DNA of 64,000 nt from CBDCXE01 sp965223725 [NCBI: Nitrospinota bacterium] (GCA_965223725.1 CBDCXE010000001.1:310001-374000); one strand, 5' to 3'; positions 44,578 through 54,456 are shown, numbered from the stretch's first letter. Numbers and translations are program-made. The notes: generated by a model not told the origin, from the letters alone.

Positions 44578-45120
44578 CTATAGCAACAAGATAGCGGTGG
44601 CGACGATGGTTGTGTATCCTTTCTTGACGATGGCTGTCTGGGTGGTGTTCCGTGTTCGGACGATTTTGTTGGAGATGCGGAAGACTTCTTTCTTCTCGTC
44701 CCAGTCGGTATTTTCATCGAACTCGATACCCAACGTTGAGGCCAGCATCGCCGCGGCCATATCCTCGGCATAGTCGCCCGCGATCTGCTCCGTCTGGCCA
44801 AAGCCGTGGTGCTCGCTAAGGTAACCATAGCTATCTTTGTTCGTTGGTATGGCGCACCCGATAGAAGCGAACAAAAGGCGGTGCGGCTCGTTACTGGCGA
44901 CGCGGGCCATTACACAAAATGTAATCTGACCAGGTTGCAGGTTTTTCAGCCCTTCCCGACGCGAGACGATCTTGCATTTGGGCGGCAGTATGGAGGATAC
45001 ATATACCAGGTTGCACTTCTCTATCCCGGCGTCGCGCAAGGCCAGCTCAAACGAGCGCAGCTCATCCTTGTGATGGCCCACACCTTTGGTGAAAAACATT
45101 TTTTTCGGGACCAGGTTCAT
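44578..45120 (-). CDS. pdaD: Pyruvoyl-dependent arginine decarboxylase
   Basis: The 180-residue proenzyme decarboxylates arginine to agmatine, a precursor of polyamines. The self-cleavage site is the VSS in NLVYVSSILPPK (about residues 40-45), where the second Ser becomes the pyruvoyl group. FCVMARVASNEPHRLL and GYTTIVATAILL-type ending are typical for PvlArgDC. It starts 3 bp after nadE and is last in the minus-strand unit. The family is common in archaea and patchy in bacteria. Confidence 0.93.
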   Translation of the reverse strand: MNLVPKKMFFTKGVGHHKDELRSFELALRDAGIEKCNLVYVSSILPPKCKIVSRREGLKNLQPGQITFCVMARVASNEPHRLLFASIGCAIPTNKDSYGYLSEHHGFGQTEQIAGDYAEDMAAAMLASTLGIEFDENTDWDEKKEVFRISNKIVRTRNTTQTAIVKKGYTTIVATAILLL

Positions 45121-45123
45121 CGC

Positions 45124-46803
45124 TCAATCCCGATACTTGCATGTTATGGGAAAGCGCCGGTCGCGCCCAAACGCTTTTGGTGTGATCTTTACACCGATGG
45201 GCCCTTGCCGACGTTTATATTCGTTGCCATCCACCATGCTCACCACACGCAATACAAGCTGATGGTCATACCCACCCTGCTCTATCTCCTCCACGCTTTT
45301 CTCCTGTTCGATATATTCGAATAAAATATGATCCAACACATCATATGGCGGCAACGAGTCGCTATCCTTCTGGTCCGGTTTCAGCTCGGCGCTGGGCGGC
45401 TTGTCTATTATTGTTTGTGGTATCAGGTCGTATCCCGCTTTTTCGTTTCTCCATTCGCACAGGTGGAAAACCTTGGTTTTGAACACGTCCTTGATCACGG
45501 CGAATCCGCCAACCGTATCGCCGTACAAGGTGCAGTAGCCCACCGCGATCTCGCTCTTGTTGCCGGTGGTCAGGGTCAGCCATCCGAATTTGTTGGATAG
45601 CGCCATCACCAATGCGCCCCGGATCCGCGCCTGGATGTTTTCTTCTGTCACATTTTTTTCATAACCTGCAAAGGCGTCCGCCAACGTATTGTCAAACCCT
45701 TCCATCAAATCTCCGATGGGCAGGTTCATCATATTCAACCCCAGGTTTTCAGAAATCTGCAAGGCGTCGTCCAGCGATTGTTGCGAGGAGTATGGCGACG
45801 GCATGAAGACGACGTGCACCCGCTCCGGGCCGAGCGCGTCCACCGCCACTGCTGTGGTGAGGGCGGAATCTATGCCACCCGACAGGGCGATCACCACCTC
45901 CCGGAATCCGTTTTTATTTACATAATCCCGCGTGCCCAGGGTCAGGGCGGAATAGACCTCCTCGTTTTCGTCGGTTATTTTTATACGCTCAACATCTGGT
46001 ATCGCCGTTTTCCCTTCTGTGCCAGCGGCAAGTTCTATCACGTCTCGGCCATTGGCGTCACCACTGTTTACCGCGATGTCGGCCATCAGCAGGTCTTCGA
46101 TAAACGAACGGGCGGTGTCGGTTATTTCTCCATCCGGGCCACAAATAAATGACGCACCGTCGAAAACCAGCTCGTCCTGCCCCCCCACGATGTTGCAGTA
46201 AGCCATCGGTATCGACAGCCGCTTGCAATGATCGGTCACAATTTTGATCCGGGTCGCGCCCGCCCCTAGCCGGTAAGGTGACGATGATATGTTTACCAGC
46301 AAATTTGCGCCACCCCGCGCCTGTTCATCGAGCAGCCGGTTCTCCACCCAGATGTCTTCGCATATCGACACACCGATTAAGGCGGCGCCGATTTTTATCA
46401 ACGGGCCGTTGACACCGGTTGTAAAATATCGGCGCTCATCGAATACGCCATAGTTGGGCAGTTCGGTTTTGCTGATCACCGATTTCACATTGGCTCCACC
46501 CAATACAACAGCACTGTTAAGCAAGTTATTATTTCGCATGACAGGGGCGCCCACGATAGCGGTGATCCCCTCTATACCTTCGGCAAGGTTTTCCAGCGTC
46601 TCGGCGCATCTGCGGATAAAAGCGCGCCTTACCAGCAGATCCTCCGGTGGGTAACCGGTCAGCGCAAGCTCCGGAAATACTATCAGGTCGGCGCCGTTCG
46701 ATTTTGCATTAATGGTCGATTCGCTGATTTTTTGGGCGTTGCCGGTGAGATCGCCAACAACAGAGTTTATCTGGGCGAGCGCCACCCGGATTGTATCAAT
46801 CAC
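45124..46803 (-). CDS. nadE: Glutamine-dependent NAD+ synthase
   Basis: The 559-residue fusion amidates nicotinate adenine dinucleotide to NAD+, using glutamine ammonia. The N-terminal nitrilase domain has Glu in FPELALTGYPPEDLL, Lys in ISKTELPNY and the Cys in GVSICEDIW. The C-terminal synthetase domain has the P-loop ALSGGIDSALTTAV and LTTGNKSEIAVGYCTLYGD. The start is a GTG (46803), which overlaps the upstream DUF3108 gene by 8 bp. The neighbours do not give it a special role. Confidence 0.96.
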   Translation of the reverse strand: MIDTIRVALAQINSVVGDLTGNAQKISESTINAKSNGADLIVFPELALTGYPPEDLLVRRAFIRRCAETLENLAEGIEGITAIVGAPVMRNNNLLNSAVVLGGANVKSVISKTELPNYGVFDERRYFTTGVNGPLIKIGAALIGVSICEDIWVENRLLDEQARGGANLLVNISSSPYRLGAGATRIKIVTDHCKRLSIPMAYCNIVGGQDELVFDGASFICGPDGEITDTARSFIEDLLMADIAVNSGDANGRDVIELAAGTEGKTAIPDVERIKITDENEEVYSALTLGTRDYVNKNGFREVVIALSGGIDSALTTAVAVDALGPERVHVVFMPSPYSSQQSLDDALQISENLGLNMMNLPIGDLMEGFDNTLADAFAGYEKNVTEENIQARIRGALVMALSNKFGWLTLTTGNKSEIAVGYCTLYGDTVGGFAVIKDVFKTKVFHLCEWRNEKAGYDLIPQTIIDKPPSAELKPDQKDSDSLPPYDVLDHILFEYIEQEKSVEEIEQGGYDHQLVLRVVSMVDGNEYKRRQGPIGVKITPKAFGRDRRFPITCKYRD

Positions 46804-47617
46804 TATTATCCTTTTTCAGGTTGCCTTCATGGGGTGTAAAATCAACATCCACACCTTCAACATCTCTAAGCGTGGCGTAAAACGCGCCGATAAAAATTTT
46901 TGACCGCACTTTTATGGGGATCAGGTTTTCATCATCCGATAACCAGATCGTCATTTTGCCTCGACGTTTGAAAATGCCCTCGGTGGATAGCGCCGGCTCC
47001 ACCACCAATGTATCGATCATGCCCTGGTCCAGGTTCAGCCTCTCCTTGCGCAGGATCTTGACTTCCAGCTCATATTTCTTTTTATCCTCGAACAGAGGGA
47101 TATAAATCGCCTCGCCAACCTTGATTTTTGAACGCATTGTGCGCAAAGCGTACATAGCGGAAAAAGAGTCCTGACTGCCCTCGTCGATTTCAAACTCCAA
47201 AGGCTCACCTTCGTCTACAGTATAGGTCGCCAAATTGTTGTCATGGTCAAAATCTATGACTTTTCGTTTTTTATAGTTGCTTTCCGAAATGTTCATCTCC
47301 ACCCGCATGCTGGCGCGCAGCTTTTTATCGAAGTATGATTTGGAATGATCATCCACCCGATAAAGCTTCCGCACGAACCCTACCGACCGGCCAATTACAC
47401 TGATCACATAGGCCTGACGACCCTTATATATTGTCTCTTCATCGACAGAAAGAACGCCTTCGCCACCCAATATCCCCATCCAGGTGACATCATAGGTCAT
47501 TCTTTCGCCAGCCTTAAACGGGATTTTATCTGAAGCCACTCCAGCCGGGCCGCTAATTAACACCAGGGCAAAGCCCAGTAAAAAGACAAAATTATATATT
47601 GATAATTTATGCTTCAA
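46796..47617 (-). CDS. DUF3108-domain periplasmic protein
   Basis: The 273-residue protein has a signal peptide (IYNFVFLLGFALVLISGPAGVA). The mature part begins FKAGERMTYDVTWMGILGGEG and contains LRASMRVEMNISESNY and the closing IPIKVRSKIFIGAFYATL, which match the DUF3108 family of beta-barrel-like envelope proteins. Function unknown; such genes are often near lipid or envelope biogenesis genes, as here (AsmA-like protein, possible phospholipid methyltransferase). Confidence 0.88.
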   Translation of the reverse strand: MKHKLSIYNFVFLLGFALVLISGPAGVASDKIPFKAGERMTYDVTWMGILGGEGVLSVDEETIYKGRQAYVISVIGRSVGFVRKLYRVDDHSKSYFDKKLRASMRVEMNISESNYKKRKVIDFDHDNNLATYTVDEGEPLEFEIDEGSQDSFSAMYALRTMRSKIKVGEAIYIPLFEDKKKYELEVKILRKERLNLDQGMIDTLVVEPALSTEGIFKRRGKMTIWLSDDENLIPIKVRSKIFIGAFYATLRDVEGVDVDFTPHEGNLKKDNSD

Positions 47618-47657
47618 CAGACTAACGTCGATAAACTTCTGGCTAAAGGTTGATTAA

Positions 47658-48284
47658 CTAACAAAGACGCTTGTCATTGTTTGCGTGGACGATCTCCCAC
47701 AGGTCGACTTTAGAGAGCTTCTTTTTCTGGCGAACATCGAGCTTGGTGGAATCTACAAAATCTTCATAACTCAAATCCATGCGCCATCCAAATTTTCTGA
47801 ATAGCGGGTCAAAAAAATTCTCCACCTTGGCGACCCACGGCTTGGAAGATACAAAATGATTGACTATGACCATCCCGGCGCCATGTTTTGCAACGCGCTG
47901 CATTTCGCTGACGACTCTTATCGGCTCCGGAACAACGCTGACAATATGCGTGGCTATGACGTAGTCGAAAGTGTCATCTTCGAATTCCAGGTTGCAGGCA
48001 TCCATTTCCATAAGAGTAATATTGCTCAGGCCCAGTTTTTCGATTTTTTTATGGGCCTGGTTTAGCATCTTGGTAGAAATATCGATGCCTGTAACATCGC
48101 AATGGGATGGATATAACGCGAGGGAGAGGCCGGTGCCAACACCAACATCCAAAACTTTGGAGCCATGCTTAATATCTAGATCGTCGATGGCCATCTTTTG
48201 CCGCGGGTGAAAGAACCCTTTAAAGATTAGATCATATACACCTGAATAACCATTATATATGGTTTTTATGCTTTCATATTCCAT
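47658..48284 (-). CDS. Class I methyltransferase, PmtA-like
   Basis: The 208-residue protein has motif I VLDVGVGTGLSLALYP (about residues 43-58), VTGIDISTKMLNQA and the core DDTFDYVIATHIVSVVPEP. The start YNGYSGVYDLIFKGFFHPRQ resembles the Rhodobacter-type phosphatidylethanolamine N-methyltransferase (PmtA), so phosphatidylcholine synthesis or a related lipid methylation is a candidate. Its ATG overlaps the AsmA-like gene stop by one base (TAATG), which fits an envelope role, but the substrate is not proven. Confidence 0.75.
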   Translation of the reverse strand: MEYESIKTIYNGYSGVYDLIFKGFFHPRQKMAIDDLDIKHGSKVLDVGVGTGLSLALYPSHCDVTGIDISTKMLNQAHKKIEKLGLSNITLMEMDACNLEFEDDTFDYVIATHIVSVVPEPIRVVSEMQRVAKHGAGMVIVNHFVSSKPWVAKVENFFDPLFRKFGWRMDLSYEDFVDSTKLDVRQKKKLSKVDLWEIVHANNDKRLC

Positions 48285-51200
48285 TAGCGTTTCTCCAGAT
48301 TGCCGGGCTCCTGGTCTGTTGGTTTTTCACCATTGTATTTCATGGTTTCCAAAGCTTTGACCGGCAGTGTAATAATCCTTTCGAAAATGCCCAAAATATT
48401 TACTGCTATTGACTCGACAGGGACACTGGTCACCTTGGCGTTCTCAAGTGGCCCTTTAATAACATAATAGCTGGTGATAAAGCTCTTGTTATCACCTGTC
48501 AGCACATGCCCAACCAGCGGTATGGCGCTTAACACCCTGTCGATGGCTATCAGAGGCATTACACCAGCTCTCATATCGACGGCGTTGGAGGCTATATCAT
48601 AGTCTCCCACAGCAGTTATACGCATCGCTTCGGATGAAATATTCAGGTTATCGACATGCGCGACTCCTGATTTTACAATAAAATTTCCTGAAATGCTATC
48701 AAAAGGCAAGCCTTCGGCGTCCATATCGGGCAGCCTGTTCTTGAAATACTGGCTCAGGTTTAACAATGAAAAAACCTTTGATAACACCGCAAACCGATGT
48801 ATAACGCCCTTCCCGGTTTTCACGTTCAGCTCTCCATCCAGGTTTTTTTTCATATCTGTCCATTTTTGACCGCTACTGGCCATTGTTCCATCGACGCTTA
48901 TTTTCCCTGTTATAACATCTGTAACGTTTTTTGATATGGCAAGATAATCTTCCATATCCACATCCTTGATCTTTATATCAGAATCGAAGCCAAAGGATGA
49001 TGGAGCAAACTTTACCAATGATTTCCATTCCCACTGCCCACCGTGCGCCTTAAATCTGATTGGCTTGATCTGAAGTTGCTTTTCATCGTATATCATTTTG
49101 GTTGTAAGATCCTGGTAATGTATTGGGCCTATTCTCCCTTTATCGGATTTGATGTTTATGTCCCAGGTTCCATCAAAAAAGCTGTGCCCTTCATCTGGAT
49201 CATCTTTTATTTCTTCTTCTATTATTTCGTCCTGTTCATCGTCATCTTCTTCGCCGAATAAATCATTCAGGTTCAAAGTCTGGGCTTTTGCATTCAACGT
49301 AAATTCATTTTTCTCCTTCAGCAATATTTTGCCATCAATTATGAATGGGCTATCCCCTATGCTAGCCCTACCCCCACTTATTTCAACAACCCCCTCATTC
49401 ATATCCACAGTCGCATAAACATTGCGAAACGGTTTGTCAAACAATCCGATTTTGAAGCCTGCGTTTTCCAGCTTCACATTCCCGTTCAATTTGACCGGTT
49501 CGCCATCTGCCTCCATGACAATATTGAGTTCACCTGCCATTGCGCCTTCGCCTTCAATATCTTGTAAACCATTAAAAACAACGTCCAGATCGTTAAATTT
49601 CGCGCCTGATGTTCGAACGGCCAGGTTGATGCTTTGCTCTTTCAGCAATTGTGCGACACTGCCTGATATCTCGACCACCGACTCGCCCGTCTGAACGGTC
49701 ATGTTGTTAATCTTGGCGTTTACGCCATCTCGCACAACACCTTCCAATATATATTTATTTTTAAAGCCAAGCGGTTTGTTCACCAGATCGCCAAGATGAA
49801 ACTGCGCTTCTGTCATATCAACTTGGCTTACGATATTAAACTCGGCGAATGATCCGGCCATTTGCATATACAACAGCGCCATACCGGAATAGCCACCGAT
49901 ATTTTCAATATCCAGGAATTCTATTTGCCTTAAATCCCCCAGGTTTAACTGCGAAGCCAGATTCAATTCAAACTCCGGTTTTGGTGTAAATACGTCCCGG
50001 GCGTCGCCTGATAGCTCAAAAGTTGAACTACCTGCCTTCCAGCTTAATTTGTCAAAATGAAAATTTTGAATACTCAGTCTAATAACCCCATCAAGATCAT
50101 ATATAGGAAGCCCGAAATCGTGACTTTCCACACCCACCTGGTTCAACACCATTTCGCCTTCCATTTTGAGTGTTTCGGCGATATGTTTTGTATCCCCCGA
50201 AATTCCTATATCCAGCGTTACAGAGCCGGTCGCAGAGTCGATCTTGCCTAATATAGCCTTGATATCAGCGGAGGCCAGCGTGGTGGAAAGCGACTGGAGC
50301 GTTTTATCCAGATGCAAACTACCCTTAATGGCAAAGTCAAACAAGGGCCAGTCATGCAATCTTGTCACGACACCGGAAAGAGTAGACACTTGGCTTTCTC
50401 CATATTTACCTTTGGCGTCCGATATATGCAGTCGTCCATCAACCAGCTCTAAAGCGCCATTTACCTGGTTGAAGTTGTAATACAGGTCTTCAAAAGAAAG
50501 CTCGACATCGCTGATTGACAGCAAACCGGAAAACGCCTTGTACGAATCCGGATCTTTCGGGTCCAATAGCTGCTCCAAATCACCATCGAATTTGAATCTA
50601 TCCAGGCGTACCTGACCCCGCTTTATATTGTTGGTAAGAAACGAGGCCTGTTGGGGCGTTAAAAAGCTATCAGGAACAAACCTCAATAACGATGAGAAAT
50701 CAAACCTGTTCGTTTCGAAAGCAAGCGAAAAGACAGGATTATCATTTTTCAATCCGATAATTTTGCCTTGAGACCTGATGGCTATATCATCCGCCACCAC
50801 AGAAGCTTCCTTGATAATAAGCCGGTCACCCAACCCTTCCACATTATGGGTGATGACCATATCCCTCTGTTTTAAAGGAGATCGAAACGCCTGCTCATAT
50901 CTGATATCAACCTGGGAGCATATGATCTTGCCAATAGAAGATATGCTGTTATGAAAATCTGTTTTTATCTTTGTATTCAGTGACAACACGGCGTTGGCTT
51001 TTTCGAACGGGGCATATGGCCGTATATAGGGCCAGAACTTTGCCATGTCGAGTTTGTCTGCTTTGACAACGCCTTCAAACTCTACTTTATCGCTCTGGTA
51101 TTCGGCGACTGTATCTCCGTTTACTTCAAACTTTGTGGGTATTTTCTGGTCATCAATTTGCCCGGAAAGATCGACGGACAGAATACCAGGCTTAAATCCT

Positions 51201-51808
51201 CTGGAAATTTTCAGATTAAATTTTGAAATTTTCACGCTGAATTGGTCTTCACCAATAGCCATGTCCAAAAATGAAAGCGCTCCATCTACTATTTCTATTT
51301 TTCTGAAAAACGTAAACGGCCATATTTTATTTCCGATGGGCTTGTCAGGATCTGCGTCATTAAGAAACGATATGTTAAAAGACCCGTCAGTTTTGCGCGA
51401 TATTATGATGTTCGGCTTTTCCAGCAGAAGGCCATCCAGCTCAAACGACCCGGTCAGCAATTTCCGGAAACTTACGCTCGCCCTGGCTTTTTCGATGGTC
51501 AACGCCGGTTTATCTTCTGCGAAGACCACCACCTGCTTTAATACCAGCGCATTCCTGCCGGGCGCTATACCGATATCACCCAGCAAAATTCTGAGGCCGG
51601 TCATCTCCGATAGGTTGTTTTCTATAAATTGCCTGTAATGTTCTTTGGAGAACAGATCAGAGTTGGCGTACAGGACACCTGCAACAGAAGCGGCAATGAT
51701 GATTACCAGCGCCAGTGTGCAACGTTTGCACCGTTTCCAGATAGATAGCGGCGCTGTTGATTTATCTATCGGTTCGGTGGAAGTGTTAGCAGTTTCGGGC
51801 GTTCCCAT
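48284..51808 (-). CDS. AsmA/DUF748-type giant envelope protein
   Basis: The 1174-residue protein has a short cytoplasmic N-terminus, one TM helix at about residues 33-52 (CTLALVIIIAASVAGVLYA) and a very long periplasmic beta-rich part. VEISGSVAQLLKEQ-like and EITGGRASIGDSPFIIDGKI-type strand repeats, and the C-terminal VDNLNISSEAMRITAVGDYD followed by DMRAGVMPLIAIDRVL, match AsmA_2/AsmA-like and TamB/YhdP-class bridge proteins, which carry phospholipids between inner and outer membranes. It contains an acidic insertion near residue 855 (GEEDDDEQDE). The start is the ATG at 51808. Confidence 0.88.
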   Translation of the reverse strand: MGTPETANTSTEPIDKSTAPLSIWKRCKRCTLALVIIIAASVAGVLYANSDLFSKEHYRQFIENNLSEMTGLRILLGDIGIAPGRNALVLKQVVVFAEDKPALTIEKARASVSFRKLLTGSFELDGLLLEKPNIIISRKTDGSFNISFLNDADPDKPIGNKIWPFTFFRKIEIVDGALSFLDMAIGEDQFSVKISKFNLKISRGFKPGILSVDLSGQIDDQKIPTKFEVNGDTVAEYQSDKVEFEGVVKADKLDMAKFWPYIRPYAPFEKANAVLSLNTKIKTDFHNSISSIGKIICSQVDIRYEQAFRSPLKQRDMVITHNVEGLGDRLIIKEASVVADDIAIRSQGKIIGLKNDNPVFSLAFETNRFDFSSLLRFVPDSFLTPQQASFLTNNIKRGQVRLDRFKFDGDLEQLLDPKDPDSYKAFSGLLSISDVELSFEDLYYNFNQVNGALELVDGRLHISDAKGKYGESQVSTLSGVVTRLHDWPLFDFAIKGSLHLDKTLQSLSTTLASADIKAILGKIDSATGSVTLDIGISGDTKHIAETLKMEGEMVLNQVGVESHDFGLPIYDLDGVIRLSIQNFHFDKLSWKAGSSTFELSGDARDVFTPKPEFELNLASQLNLGDLRQIEFLDIENIGGYSGMALLYMQMAGSFAEFNIVSQVDMTEAQFHLGDLVNKPLGFKNKYILEGVVRDGVNAKINNMTVQTGESVVEISGSVAQLLKEQSINLAVRTSGAKFNDLDVVFNGLQDIEGEGAMAGELNIVMEADGEPVKLNGNVKLENAGFKIGLFDKPFRNVYATVDMNEGVVEISGGRASIGDSPFIIDGKILLKEKNEFTLNAKAQTLNLNDLFGEEDDDEQDEIIEEEIKDDPDEGHSFFDGTWDINIKSDKGRIGPIHYQDLTTKMIYDEKQLQIKPIRFKAHGGQWEWKSLVKFAPSSFGFDSDIKIKDVDMEDYLAISKNVTDVITGKISVDGTMASSGQKWTDMKKNLDGELNVKTGKGVIHRFAVLSKVFSLLNLSQYFKNRLPDMDAEGLPFDSISGNFIVKSGVAHVDNLNISSEAMRITAVGDYDIASNAVDMRAGVMPLIAIDRVLSAIPLVGHVLTGDNKSFITSYYVIKGPLENAKVTSVPVESIAVNILGIFERIITLPVKALETMKYNGEKPTDQEPGNLEKR

Positions 51809-51910
51809 CAATTCTCACTTGGTAGAACTTGCCGTGGGTGGCGCCAGTTTCGTTGATTGCGCCCTTTGGGGATGGCGCGCCGACCATGCCGACAAGCCCG
51901 GCCTATATAT

Positions 51911-51935
51911 TAAAAGCGCCAATCATGACCGGCGC
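51911..51935 (-). terminator. Rho-independent terminator downstream of rplS
   Basis: On the minus strand GCGCC and GGCGC flank a ten-base loop and are followed by TTTT. It lies about 50 bp past the rplS stop and would end the ffh-rplS transcript before the AsmA-like gene. Confidence 0.65.
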
Positions 51936-51957
51936 AATATTAAAAATGTTTACAGAA

Positions 51958-51975
51958 GGTTGACCCGGGTCAACC
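51958..51975. repeat. Perfect 18-bp palindrome
   Basis: GGTTGACCCGGGTCAACC is self-complementary with no loop. It lies 9 bp beyond the rplS stop and 23 bp from the terminator, and may be part of the 3' end structure or a protein-binding site. Confidence 0.7.
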
Positions 51976-51984
51976 AGCATAAAG

Positions 51985-52326
51985 TCAGAACCGCTCTGCC
52001 AGTCGGGCGGCTTTACCCTTTAGTTCACGCAGGTAGTATAGCTTGGCCCGCCGGACCTTGCCCGATCGCACCACCTCGACCTTCTCCACCCTGGGGGAAT
52101 GGAGCGGAAACGTGCGCTCCACACCGATGCCGGAAGAGACCTTGCGGACAGTGAAAGTTTCCCGGACGCCGCCATGTTTTTTAGAGATCACAACACCTTC
52201 CACGACCTGGATGCGCTCTTTCTCGCCTTCGACCACGCGCATGTGAACCTTGACGGTGTCACCCACATTAAATTGCGGGACCGTCTCTTTCGTTCCCTGG
52301 CTTTCTACAAATTCCAAATGGTTCAT
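51985..52326 (-). CDS. rplS: 50S ribosomal protein L19
   Basis: The 113-residue protein is standard L19: [26 protein letters not shown]-like [34 protein letters not shown] and [18 protein letters not shown]. It sits at the 30S-50S interface. It closes the ffh-rpsP-khpA-rimM-trmD-methyltransferase-rplS block. Confidence 0.97.
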   Translation of the reverse strand: MNHLEFVESQGTKETVPQFNVGDTVKVHMRVVEGEKERIQVVEGVVISKKHGGVRETFTVRKVSSGIGVERTFPLHSPRVEKVEVVRSGKVRRAKLYYLRELKGKAARLAERF

Positions 52327-52357
52327 TTTCTCGTCTTCTCCAAATCGTAACAGACGG

Positions 52358-52930
52358 CTAGTTGTAACCGGTTAATTTTTCTATAATAATTGCGACAGCG
52401 GACCGCACAGGAAGATGGTTATACTCCCCGGCGCCTTCTATCGGTTTTAAACGCATATCCGCCCGATCCATCACCGGATCGGCCAAGCCATGGGCCGTCC
52501 CAAAAAGCAATATACAGCTTTCAGATTTCTCTATTCGCTCTCTGGCTTCATCGAAGCCGATCGCGTCGGGCGCATCCATTGCGCTGGTCACGATTAGCCG
52601 AATATTCTCCGCTCCACGTTCAACCTTAAGATTTTCTATCATATCATCAATAGTGTCAACTACTTTTAACAGGGTCAACGCTTCTTTTCTGTCGGGGTTA
52701 TATTCTGCGCCGAATCCTTCGATCCAATGCTTCATCACCCGCTCCACCAGCCGTTGCTGGGTTTTGTTGGGTGTGATTATATAGAGCGGCCCCGCGCCGA
52801 AGGTCCTGCAGATCCTGGCTATATCATGCACATCCAGAGTGGTCACAGAGCTGGTGACGACATCGCCGAACTTGTTCAGCACCGGATAATGCACGAGCCC
52901 CACCGAGAGTTTTGATTTTGGCTCGCTCAT
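52358..52930 (-). CDS. SPOUT-type RNA methyltransferase (PF09936-like)
   Basis: The 190-residue protein starts [20 protein letters not shown] and contains [26 protein letters not shown] and [11 protein letters not shown], the pattern of the family described as SAM-dependent RNA methyltransferase found next to trmD in deltaproteobacteria and others. The FGTAHGL and [17 protein letters not shown] parts correspond to the knotted SAM-binding end of SPOUT enzymes. Its RNA target is not established. The ATG overlaps the trmD stop by 1 bp. Confidence 0.85.
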   Translation of the reverse strand: MSEPKSKLSVGLVHYPVLNKFGDVVTSSVTTLDVHDIARICRTFGAGPLYIITPNKTQQRLVERVMKHWIEGFGAEYNPDRKEALTLLKVVDTIDDMIENLKVERGAENIRLIVTSAMDAPDAIGFDEARERIEKSESCILLFGTAHGLADPVMDRADMRLKPIEGAGEYNHLPVRSAVAIIIEKLTGYN

Positions 52931-53634
52931 TATTTTTCTTTTTTATCGTCCCGTTTGGCGTTTCGCAACAGGTCGGGCCGTCGTTGCATGGTACGCAGCA
53001 TCGCCTGTTCATCTCGCCACTGTTCAATTTCTCTATGGTTGCCCCCCAACAGCACATCCGGGACGGCTAATCCACGAAAAACGGGCGGCCGCGTATATTG
53101 CGGATATTCCAGCATGGAGTCGTAATGCGACTCACTGGTTAGCGAGTTCATATCGCCCACCACGCTTGGTACCAGCCGCGCCACCGAGTCCAGCAGTACC
53201 ATGGCCGGTATCTCTCCCCCTGTCAGCACATAGTCGCCGATCGATATCTCCATGTCCGCCACGCTGGTCCGGACCCGTTCATCCACGCCCTCATAACGAC
53301 CGCATAGCAATATCAGCCCTGGCAAAGTGGATAACTCCATGGCCTTGCTCTGGGTCAAAGGCTCGCCTTGCGGGGTCATCAGCGCCACCTTTGCGCCCTG
53401 GTTTCTCCCCCGCAGGTCGTCACATGCCCGGGCGAACGGCTCCACTTTCATCACCATACCGGGGCCACCGCCATAAGGGTAATCGTCGGTGACTTTATGC
53501 TTGTCCTCCGTCCATTGCCGCAGGTCGTGGATACGTATTTCTATCTTGCCGTTGGTGACCGCCCTTTTTAGTATCGACGTGTCAAACGGCCCTTCGAACA
53601 TGCCGGGGAATATGGTGACTATATCGAAGCGCAT
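52930..53634 (-). CDS. trmD: tRNA (guanine-N1)-methyltransferase
   Basis: The 234-residue SPOUT enzyme methylates G37 of tRNAs next to the anticodon, preventing frameshifts. The sequence keeps FPGMFEGPFDTSILKRA, DDYPYGGGPGMVMK, LLCGRYEGVDERV, SIGDYVLTGGE and LEYPQYTRP. It begins 4 bp after rimM. Confidence 0.97.
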   Translation of the reverse strand: MRFDIVTIFPGMFEGPFDTSILKRAVTNGKIEIRIHDLRQWTEDKHKVTDDYPYGGGPGMVMKVEPFARACDDLRGRNQGAKVALMTPQGEPLTQSKAMELSTLPGLILLCGRYEGVDERVRTSVADMEISIGDYVLTGGEIPAMVLLDSVARLVPSVVGDMNSLTSESHYDSMLEYPQYTRPPVFRGLAVPDVLLGGNHREIEQWRDEQAMLRTMQRRPDLLRNAKRDDKKEK

Positions 53635-53638
53635 ACGC

Positions 53639-54172
53639 TCACTCCGCCTCTTCCATCAGTTCGACCACGATCCTACCTCCGTTCAGATCCACATCTTTTA
53701 TCACTTCCGGGATGCAAGGAGTCAATATCTCTTCACCGTTGTCGGCCCTGATCGACCATACATCCTTCTCGCCGGCGGAGAAAAAATCTTCCAGCGCACC
53801 CAGCCGGGCGCCCCTGGTGTCGAACACCGGCAGCCCGATGATTTCTTCATAATAGTATTGCCCTTCCGGTAGTTCAGGTAAGCTGCTTCTGTTGGTATGA
53901 GCGATCATGTTCGTATAATCCTTGGCCGACTCTGGTGTGTCGACACCTTCAAACTTCACAGCCATACGCTTGCCAGCAGGGCGAATGGATGTCAGGCTCA
54001 GCTCAAACTGGCGCTGGTTATTTTCATCCAATAATACAATAGACGTTCCGACCAGAGGCTCTATTGCTTCGCTATCAAAATATGGCTGGAACTTTAGCTC
54101 GCCATGGATGCCGTGGGGCCGGTGGAGCTTGCCAACAGCGATCTTGATATCATCCTTATTTTTGTTAACCAT
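53639..54172 (-). CDS. rimM: Ribosome maturation factor RimM
   Basis: From the ATG at 54172 the 177-residue protein has the RimM N-terminal barrel (VGKLHRPHGIHGELKF) and the PRC-barrel part (QYYYEEIIGLPVFD, LGALEDFFSAGEKDVW, LTPCIPEVIKDVD). It binds S19 and helps mature the 30S head. An upstream TTG at 54205 would add 11 residues and has no better site. Confidence 0.94.
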   Translation of the reverse strand: MVNKNKDDIKIAVGKLHRPHGIHGELKFQPYFDSEAIEPLVGTSIVLLDENNQRQFELSLTSIRPAGKRMAVKFEGVDTPESAKDYTNMIAHTNRSSLPELPEGQYYYEEIIGLPVFDTRGARLGALEDFFSAGEKDVWSIRADNGEEILTPCIPEVIKDVDLNGGRIVVELMEEAE

Positions 54173-54225
54173 CGGCGCGTATCCGACGCCGGGCCAGCCC
54201 GGCAAGCTTTTTTTATAGTGTGGGG

Positions 54226-54456
54226 TTAATCGAGGATTTCCAGATTTATCCTGGTTTTCTGTTTGGCGGCGGCGGCTGACAAAATGGCCCTCATGGCGCC
54301 GGCGGTTCGGCCTCGGCGACCAATCACTTTGCCCAGCTCGTCAGGCGCCACGCGCAACTCCAAAATCGTCGCCCGCTCTTCTTCCACCTCTTCAATCTCT
54401 ATCTGGTCCGTATCATCCACCAGCCCTTTGACCATCGTCTCCAGAAGCTTTTTCAT
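54226..54456 (-). CDS. khpA: KH-domain RNA-binding protein KhpA
   Basis: From the ATG at 54456 (AGAGG upstream) this 76-residue single KH-domain protein contains LRVAPDELGKVIGRRGRTAGAMR, whose GxxG-type loop (IGRRGR) binds single-stranded RNA. It lies between rpsP and rimM as usual. Confidence 0.95.
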   Translation of the reverse strand: MKKLLETMVKGLVDDTDQIEIEEVEEERATILELRVAPDELGKVIGRRGRTAGAMRAILSAAAAKQKTRINLEILD

